Positions 59,180-64,000 of a stretch of 64,000 bases of DNA are shown here, one piece after another (positions within the stretch are counted from its first letter, which is position 1; every line of letters starts with the position of its first letter). Below the pieces are notes generated by a model. The model ran no database searches, had not been told where the DNA came from, and was given only the letters and a program-made list of their open reading frames with translations. The position numbers and the translations under genes were made by a program. The stretch is from Actinomadura rubteroloni (GTDB taxonomy: Bacteria > Actinomycetota > Actinomycetes > Streptosporangiales > Streptosporangiaceae): the NCBI RefSeq assembly GCF_002911665.1, contig NZ_MTBP01000001.1, forward strand, positions 186,001 to 250,000. Reading direction: 5' to 3'.

Positions 59180-59454
59180 AGACCCGTCGCGGCTCCGCGC
59201 GGATCCGACTCGGCCTGGTGCGCGGGCGTCCGGCCGGGCCGCATCCGCACGGCCACCTCGTCCCGCTCCTGCACGACCTCTTCCCGGACTGGTGGTTCTC
59301 CATCACCCCGCGCGGCCGGTGGGTCGCCCGGCCGAAGGACGCCGGGCGCACGACGCTCACCGCCACGTCCCTGGGCGACCTGCTGTCCTCGGTCTACATC
59401 GCCGAGCCGACGGCCGCCGCCCGCATCCACCGCCACATGCGGCACATCCCCTAG
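59176..59454 (+). CDS. Small conserved hypothetical protein
   Basis: A 92-residue basic protein, GTG start overlapping the ATPase stop by 4 bases, indicating translational coupling. LVPLLHDLFPDWWFSITPRG and GRWVARPKD look like a small ligand- or protein-binding domain, and the end RIHRHMRHIP is His/Arg-rich. I do not recognise a family, but short genes of this kind often follow RsbW-like genes in actinomycetes. Confidence 0.72.
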   Translation: MKTRRGSARIRLGLVRGRPAGPHPHGHLVPLLHDLFPDWWFSITPRGRWVARPKDAGRTTLTATSLGDLLSSVYIAEPTAAARIHRHMRHIP

Positions 59455-59550
59455 ACGTGGCGGGGCCGCGCGCACCGTCCCGGACGGCGCGGCCCCGCCC
59501 GGCATCACCCCGTCCGAAGCACGACCGAACCGAGAATCGGAACGACGACC

Positions 59551-59901
59551 ATGTCCAAGAAGCAGCCCGAAGAGCCCCAGCAGCCGTCCCTCTACACGCC
59601 GGCCGAAGTCGCGAACTTCTTCCGCGTGGATCCGAAGACGGTGACCCGCTGGGCCAGGACGGGGACCCTGAACCCCGTCACCCTGCCGTCCGGCCACCGC
59701 CGGTACCACGCGGCCGAGATCCACCGCCTGCTCCAGCTCGGCGACGCGAGCGCGAACGCGAACGCCGCCGCCGAGCACCGGCCGGAGCCCGAGCCCGGCG
59801 CGGGGCCGCGCGCCCGCGCCGTCCTGCACAGCGTGATCCGCGACTACTTCGGCGGCGACGCCGCCGCCGCGATCCGCGCCATCCGCACCGAGCTGAACTG
59901 A
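59551..59901 (+). CDS. BldC-like MerR-type helix-turn-helix protein
   Basis: A 116-residue DNA-binding protein. Residues 14-65 are a MerR-type winged helix: LYTPAEVANFFRVDPKTVTR, then WARTGTLNPVTLPSGHRRYH and AAEIHRLL, which is the BldC pattern (a developmental repressor in Streptomyces binding DNA cooperatively). An Ala/Glu/Pro linker and a C-terminal helical tail (VIRDYFGGDAAAAIRAIRTE) are extra to BldC. It is transcribed toward S8-RCC1 gene 4 and is separated from it by a hairpin. Confidence 0.87.
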   Translation: MSKKQPEEPQQPSLYTPAEVANFFRVDPKTVTRWARTGTLNPVTLPSGHRRYHAAEIHRLLQLGDASANANAAAEHRPEPEPGAGPRARAVLHSVIRDYFGGDAAAAIRAIRTELN

Positions 59902-59906
59902 CCGGC

Positions 59907-59941
59907 CGCCTCCCGGCCGCGCGCCGCGCGGCCGGGAGGCG
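59907..59941 (+). terminator. 17-bp hairpin of the CGCCTCCCGG family
   Basis: CGCCTCCCGGCCGCGCG pairs with CGCGCGGCCGGGAGGCG, followed by TTCG as at the other members of the family; 5 bases after the BldC-like stop. Confidence 0.84.
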
Positions 59942-60204
59942 TTCGCGGAGTGATCCAAACTACAGTCCGTGTCCGATTCTGGACTGATCATATTTATCAA
60001 TTTCAACTAACGTGTAAAACTGGTGCTCCAGCACCATTCTGTGACGGCGCGGACACAGATTCATCCGCCGGGACGTAACACACCGGAAGGTGAGCACGGC
60101 AACCGGCGCACCACGCACAAATTTGAGTTCCCAGCGCAGGACACCGGCTCCTACTTTCAGTGACACGGTCCCCCCAGAGACCGTTCTCTCAAAGGAGCCC
60201 ATCT
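59942..60204 (+). promoter_or_regulatory. Upstream region of S8-RCC1 gene 4 with a small inverted repeat
   Basis: AT-rich near 59960-60020. TGGTGCT-CC-AGCACCA (60021-60036) is a perfect inverted repeat with 7-bp arms, a possible operator or leader hairpin about 170 bases before the start codon. The region is not alignable by eye to the conserved leaders of genes 1 and 3. Confidence 0.45.
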
Positions 60205-63200
60205 GTGTCCTCTCCCTCCGTGCGCGGGCGACCACCGGCCGCATGGCGACGGCCGCTGGTCGCGCTCACCGCGCTGGCCCTCGGCGCGACCAGCCTCGGC
60301 ATCACCGCGAGCCCGGCCGACGCCCAGGCCAAACCGCGCCTGAAAGCCCTCTACGACCACTCTCACGACAAGGGCAAGCCGGGAACGCGCGGCCCCCTGC
60401 CCAAGGGTTTCTCCACGACGACCCTCAAGGTGAAATTCCAGAGCGAGGCCAAGGTCCGGCTGCGCGGCGGAAAGCTCACCGGCGCCGACTCGGGCGCCAC
60501 CGCGCAAATACAGAAAGTGCTCGCGAAGTATCCCGGTGCGACGGTCACGCGGCTGTCGCAGCGCTCGGAGAAGAAGCTCGACGACGAACGCGCGGCCCTT
60601 CAGGAGAAGACGGGCCGGGAAATGCCCGACTTCAACTCCTGGTACGTCGTCCGCGTGCCGAACCGTCTGGCCGACCTCGTCACGGACCTCAACGCGCTGC
60701 CGTCCGTCGAGATCGCGCAGGCCCAGCCCCGGCTGAAGAACATGTCCGAGCCGCTGCGCGGTCAGCAGCGCTACCGCAACCCGGTCGGCGACCCGGCCGG
60801 GACGGGCATGGACGTCGACGGCATCAACAGCGTCCCCGGCGGCAAGGGCGACAACATCACCGTCGCCGACGTCGACTCCGGCACCGTCCAGTCCGCCGCC
60901 TTCGGCCTGGAGTGGGGCGACATGGCCGCGGGCCTCGGGCACACGCTCGCCGTCGACCTCGGGCCGTCCGCGCCGACCGTGTGGGCCACCGGCTCCAACA
61001 ACCACGGCCAGCTCGGCGACGGAACCACCACCAACCGGACGACGCCCGCCGAGATCCCCGGCCTGTCCGGGGTGAAGGTCGTCGCGGCGGCGGGCGACTA
61101 CTCCCTGGCCCTCAAGACCGATGGAACGGTCTGGGCGTGGGGCTCGAACGGCGTCGGGCAGCTCGGCGACGGCACCACGACCGAGCGGCACACACCCGTC
61201 CAGGTCAGCGGCATCACCAACGCCACCGCGATCTCGGCGGGTTCGGACGGGCACGCGCTCGCCGTCCTCGCCGACGGGACCGTCAAGGCGTGGGGATCCA
61301 ACAGCACCGGCCAGCTCGGCGACGGAACCACCACCAACCACAGCACGCCCATCACCGTGCCCGGCCTCACCGGGGTCAAGACGACGTGGGGCGCGGTCGC
61401 CGCGGGCGGCGGACAGTCCCTGGCCGTCCTGACCAGCGGCACGATCAAGGCGTGGGGGTCCAACAGCTCCGGCCAGCTCGGGGACGGGACCACCACCAAC
61501 CGCACCACTCCGGTCAGCGTCTCCGGCATCACGACGGGCAAGCAGGTCGCGGGGGGCGGGTTCCACAGCCTCGCCGTCCTCACCGACGGCTCGGTGAAGG
61601 CCTGGGGGCTCAACGGATCCGGGCAGCTCGGCGACGGGACCACCACGTCCCGGAACACCCCGGTGAGCGTCCCGCTGTCCGAGCCGATCGGCAGCGTCGT
61701 CGCCGGCGGCTTCCACAGCGCCGCCCAGGCCTACGACCCCGTCACGCACGACCACTACTCGGCGTGGGCCTGGGGCTACAACAGCCACGGCCAGGTCGGC
61801 GATGGAACCACCACCAACCGGACGAGCCCGACCGAACTGACCAACACGGGGTTCATCACCGCGCTGGCCGCCGGCGCGCAGCACACCGTGTCGGAGGTCG
61901 CGATCGGCAACGCCGCGTGGGGCTACAACTCCAGCGGCCAGCTCGGGCTCGGCGACACCACCGACCGGACCCACGAGACCGTCTGGGACGTGCGCGCCAA
62001 CTACTGGAACACGTGCCACGAAGAGTTCACGGGACGTCCGAGTCCGGGCGGCGACCCCACCCGGATCCACACGACATGGGGCTCGAACTGCCTGTCCTCG
62101 ACGCAGAGCGAGCACGGCACCGCGATCTCCGGGATCATCGGCGCCCGGGACGACAACAACGCGGGCATCGCGGGCATCGCGCCGCACGCCAAGCTGCTGC
62201 TCTCCGGCACCGGCGCCGACATCGTCGACACCATCGACGCGCTCGGCGCGGGTGACGTCATCGCCGCGCCCCTCGCCTGGGTCGTCGACGGCAAGGAATA
62301 CCCGTTCGAGTGGGAAGGGTCGGTCTACGACGCGATCGTCCAGGCGACCGCGCGGGGCACCACGTTCATCGAGGCCGGCGGGAACAAGGGCACCAACCTG
62401 GACGACCCGGCCGACGCCAACGCCGTGACGATCATGAGCCGCCCCGACTCGGGCGCGATCATCGCGGGCGCGGGCGCTCCGCCGAGCCCCGGCGGTTCCA
62501 ACTGCCTCGGCTCCAGCCCGCCCGCCGAGCGGACGGCGATCAACCTCGCGGGCTGGTGGGCGTCCAGCTACGGCTCGCGGGTGGACCTCCAGGCGTACGG
62601 CTCGTGCGTCGCAACGCTCGGCGTCACCGGCTACCAGGACCTCACGCCGTCCGAGACCGACCCCAACAAGATGTACCGGGGCACGTTCAACGGCACGTCC
62701 AGCGCCACCGGCATCCTCGGCGGCGTCGTCGCGACGGTCCAGGGCGTGGCGAAGAAGTACGGCACGCCGCTGACGCCGCAGCAGGTCCGGCAGCTCCTCA
62801 AGCAGACCGGCACGCCGCAGCCCGCCGGCGACACCCGGCACATCGGTCCGCAGCCGAACCTCCGCGCCGCCGTGGCCGCCCTGCGCGGCGGTGTGTCCGC
62901 CGGCGGCGACCACACGCTGGACGTCAAGAACGACGGCACGGTGTGGGCGTGGGGCTCCAACGCGTCCGGTCAGCTCGGCGACGGGACGACGACCAACCGG
63001 ACGACGCCCGTCCAGGTGTCCGGGCTGACGAACATTGCGCGGACGATCGGTTCGATCGACGCGGGCGGCAACCATTCGCTCGCGGTCAAGAGCGACGGGA
63101 CGGTCGTGGCGTGGGGGTCCAACGCGTCCGGGCAGCTCGGCGACGGGACCACCACCAACCGCACCGCGCCGGTCGCGGTCAGCGGGCTCACCAACGTGCG

Positions 63201-63951
63201 CGCGGTGTCGGCGGGCGACAACTTCTCGCTGGCGCTGAAGAACGACGGGACCGTCTGGGCGTGGGGCAACAACGCCAACGCGCAGCTCGGCGACGGGACG
63301 ACGACGAACCGGACGACGCCGGTCCAGGTGTCCGGGCTGACGTCCGTGGCGTCCATCGGGACGGGCCAGTACCACGGCCTCGCCGTCCGCACGGACGGGA
63401 CCGTCCGTGCGTGGGGCGACAACGGGTACGGCCAGCTCGGCGACGGCACCACCACCGACCGGCCGACGCCGGTCACCGTCAGCGGGCTCAGCGGCGTCTC
63501 GACGTGGCCCGGCGCGGTCGCGGGCGGCCTCGGCCACTCGCTGGCCCTGCTGGCCGACGGCTCCGTGAAGGCGTGGGGCCTCAACGCCAGCGGCGAGATC
63601 GGGGACGGAACCACCACCAACCGGACCACTCCGGTCGCCGTCAGCGGGCTCAGCGACATCACGAGCCTCAGCGCGGGCGCCTTCCACAGCGTCGCAGTGC
63701 GGGCCAACGGCGCCGCCATGGCGTGGGGCTCCAACCTCAACGGCTCGCTCGGGGACGGCACCACCACGACCCGGACGACCCCGGTGACCGTCACGGGCCT
63801 CGGCAGCCTCTCGGGCATCGCGGCCGGGAACCTGCACACGGTCGCGGTCCGTCCCGCCGGGGCGGTCTACGGCTGGGGCGACAACAACAACGGTGAACTC
63901 GGCGACGGGACCACCACCGATCGATACACCGCGGTAGCGATCCTGCCGTGA
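60205..63951 (+). CDS. S8 protease with inserted and C-terminal RCC1 propellers, copy 4
   Basis: A 1248-residue paralog. The GTG at 60205 is chosen because AAAGGAG precedes it and it gives the same MSSP start as copies 1-3; an upstream in-frame start at 60160 is less likely. Protease pieces are DNITVADVDSG (D222, D224), a seven-blade RCC1 insert (about 239-599), YWNTCHEEF (W601), SEHGTAISGIIGA (His637), FIEAGGNKG (Asn727) and FNGTSSATG (Ser832). Here the Asp position keeps the canonical D-S-G, unlike the other copies. The same four Cys positions are present. The C-terminal propeller fills about 900-1248. Confidence 0.86.
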   Translation: MSSPSVRGRPPAAWRRPLVALTALALGATSLGITASPADAQAKPRLKALYDHSHDKGKPGTRGPLPKGFSTTTLKVKFQSEAKVRLRGGKLTGADSGATAQIQKVLAKYPGATVTRLSQRSEKKLDDERAALQEKTGREMPDFNSWYVVRVPNRLADLVTDLNALPSVEIAQAQPRLKNMSEPLRGQQRYRNPVGDPAGTGMDVDGINSVPGGKGDNITVADVDSGTVQSAAFGLEWGDMAAGLGHTLAVDLGPSAPTVWATGSNNHGQLGDGTTTNRTTPAEIPGLSGVKVVAAAGDYSLALKTDGTVWAWGSNGVGQLGDGTTTERHTPVQVSGITNATAISAGSDGHALAVLADGTVKAWGSNSTGQLGDGTTTNHSTPITVPGLTGVKTTWGAVAAGGGQSLAVLTSGTIKAWGSNSSGQLGDGTTTNRTTPVSVSGITTGKQVAGGGFHSLAVLTDGSVKAWGLNGSGQLGDGTTTSRNTPVSVPLSEPIGSVVAGGFHSAAQAYDPVTHDHYSAWAWGYNSHGQVGDGTTTNRTSPTELTNTGFITALAAGAQHTVSEVAIGNAAWGYNSSGQLGLGDTTDRTHETVWDVRANYWNTCHEEFTGRPSPGGDPTRIHTTWGSNCLSSTQSEHGTAISGIIGARDDNNAGIAGIAPHAKLLLSGTGADIVDTIDALGAGDVIAAPLAWVVDGKEYPFEWEGSVYDAIVQATARGTTFIEAGGNKGTNLDDPADANAVTIMSRPDSGAIIAGAGAPPSPGGSNCLGSSPPAERTAINLAGWWASSYGSRVDLQAYGSCVATLGVTGYQDLTPSETDPNKMYRGTFNGTSSATGILGGVVATVQGVAKKYGTPLTPQQVRQLLKQTGTPQPAGDTRHIGPQPNLRAAVAALRGGVSAGGDHTLDVKNDGTVWAWGSNASGQLGDGTTTNRTTPVQVSGLTNIARTIGSIDAGGNHSLAVKSDGTVVAWGSNASGQLGDGTTTNRTAPVAVSGLTNVRAVSAGDNFSLALKNDGTVWAWGNNANAQLGDGTTTNRTTPVQVSGLTSVASIGTGQYHGLAVRTDGTVRAWGDNGYGQLGDGTTTDRPTPVTVSGLSGVSTWPGAVAGGLGHSLALLADGSVKAWGLNASGEIGDGTTTNRTTPVAVSGLSDITSLSAGAFHSVAVRANGAAMAWGSNLNGSLGDGTTTTRTTPVTVTGLGSLSGIAAGNLHTVAVRPAGAVYGWGDNNNGELGDGTTTDRYTAVAILP

Positions 63952-63958
63952 TGCGCGG

Positions 63959-63987
63959 CGCCTCCCGGGGCTTCGGCCCCGGGGGCG
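63959..63987 (+). terminator. GC hairpin after S8-RCC1 gene 4
   Basis: CGCCTCCCGGGGC and GCCCCGGGGGCG fold around TTCG with one bulge. It starts 8 bases past the stop codon and again carries the CGCCTCCCGG core. Confidence 0.72.
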
Positions 63988-64000
63988 TCAGGCGGGAATG

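Noticed and set aside
60157-63837. Very long minus-strand open frame (over 1200 codons) opposite S8-RCC1 gene 4, and similar long frames opposite genes 1-3
   Set aside because: They are antisense to strongly supported genes, are rich in Arg/Gly/Ala/Val, lack domains and start sites, and arise because GC-rich codons rarely give stops on the opposite strand.
1-64000. tRNA, rRNA, phage or integrase genes and attachment sites
   Set aside because: None were seen on either strand; the accessory look of the right half comes from paralog expansion rather than an evident mobile element.

Overview
The window is very GC-rich actinobacterial DNA. DUF397/XRE pairs, BldC-like and RsbW-like ATPase genes, PucR-type regulators, TTG/GTG starts and GC hairpin terminators suggest a filamentous actinomycete. 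Thermomonosporaceae (Actinomadura-like) is a guess from protein style, not a demonstrated placement.

The left half (1-32 kb) is mostly ordinary chromosomal content. It holds the end of a beta-propeller glycosidase-like gene, a sulfotransferase, an F420-type reductase, an S4 RNA-binding protein, an SDR epimerase, and an MFS exporter divergent from a MarR regulator. A second MarR is divergent from a haloalkane-dehalogenase-like hydrolase. Next come a secreted esterase, a three-gene minus-strand group (ICL/PEP-mutase-like enzyme, YfeH-type symporter, small secreted peptide), UppP, membrane proteins and an RsbW-like ATPase. These are followed by an acyl-CoA synthetase, TetR regulators, three PucR-like regulators, an AurF-like diiron protein, PyrD and a Ca2+/cation exchanger. 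A degraded TPR-like gene and degenerate copies of a PucR gene's 3' end lie between them.

From about 22.7 kb a cell-surface theme starts and takes over the right half. Five secreted proteins carry an N-terminal domain resembling DUF6801 and mostly a shared C-terminal module, with zero to four fibronectin-III repeats between. Two of them are followed by paralogous small lipoproteins. Two tandem secreted RCC1 beta-propeller proteins sit at 34.5-37.0 kb.

The standout is at 45.8-64.0 kb: four paralogous secreted proteins of about 1240 residues. Each is a subtilisin-family (S8) protease whose catalytic domain is interrupted, between the Asp-region motif and the catalytic His, by a complete seven-bladed RCC1 propeller. 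A second seven-bladed RCC1 propeller follows the protease domain. His, oxyanion Asn and Ser are present in all four; the Asp position reads D-x-E in three and D-x-D in one. Copies 1 and 3 share an unusually conserved 350-base upstream region. The same hairpin family punctuates the cluster, and a small regulatory island (DUF397, XRE, RsbW-like ATPase, BldC-like HTH) separates copy 3 from copy 4.

My reading, which is inference, is that this is an expanded extracellular protease/adhesion locus in which the inserted propeller may gate the active site, as the propeller of prolyl oligopeptidase does. No tRNA, rRNA, CRISPR array, insertion sequence or prophage was seen.
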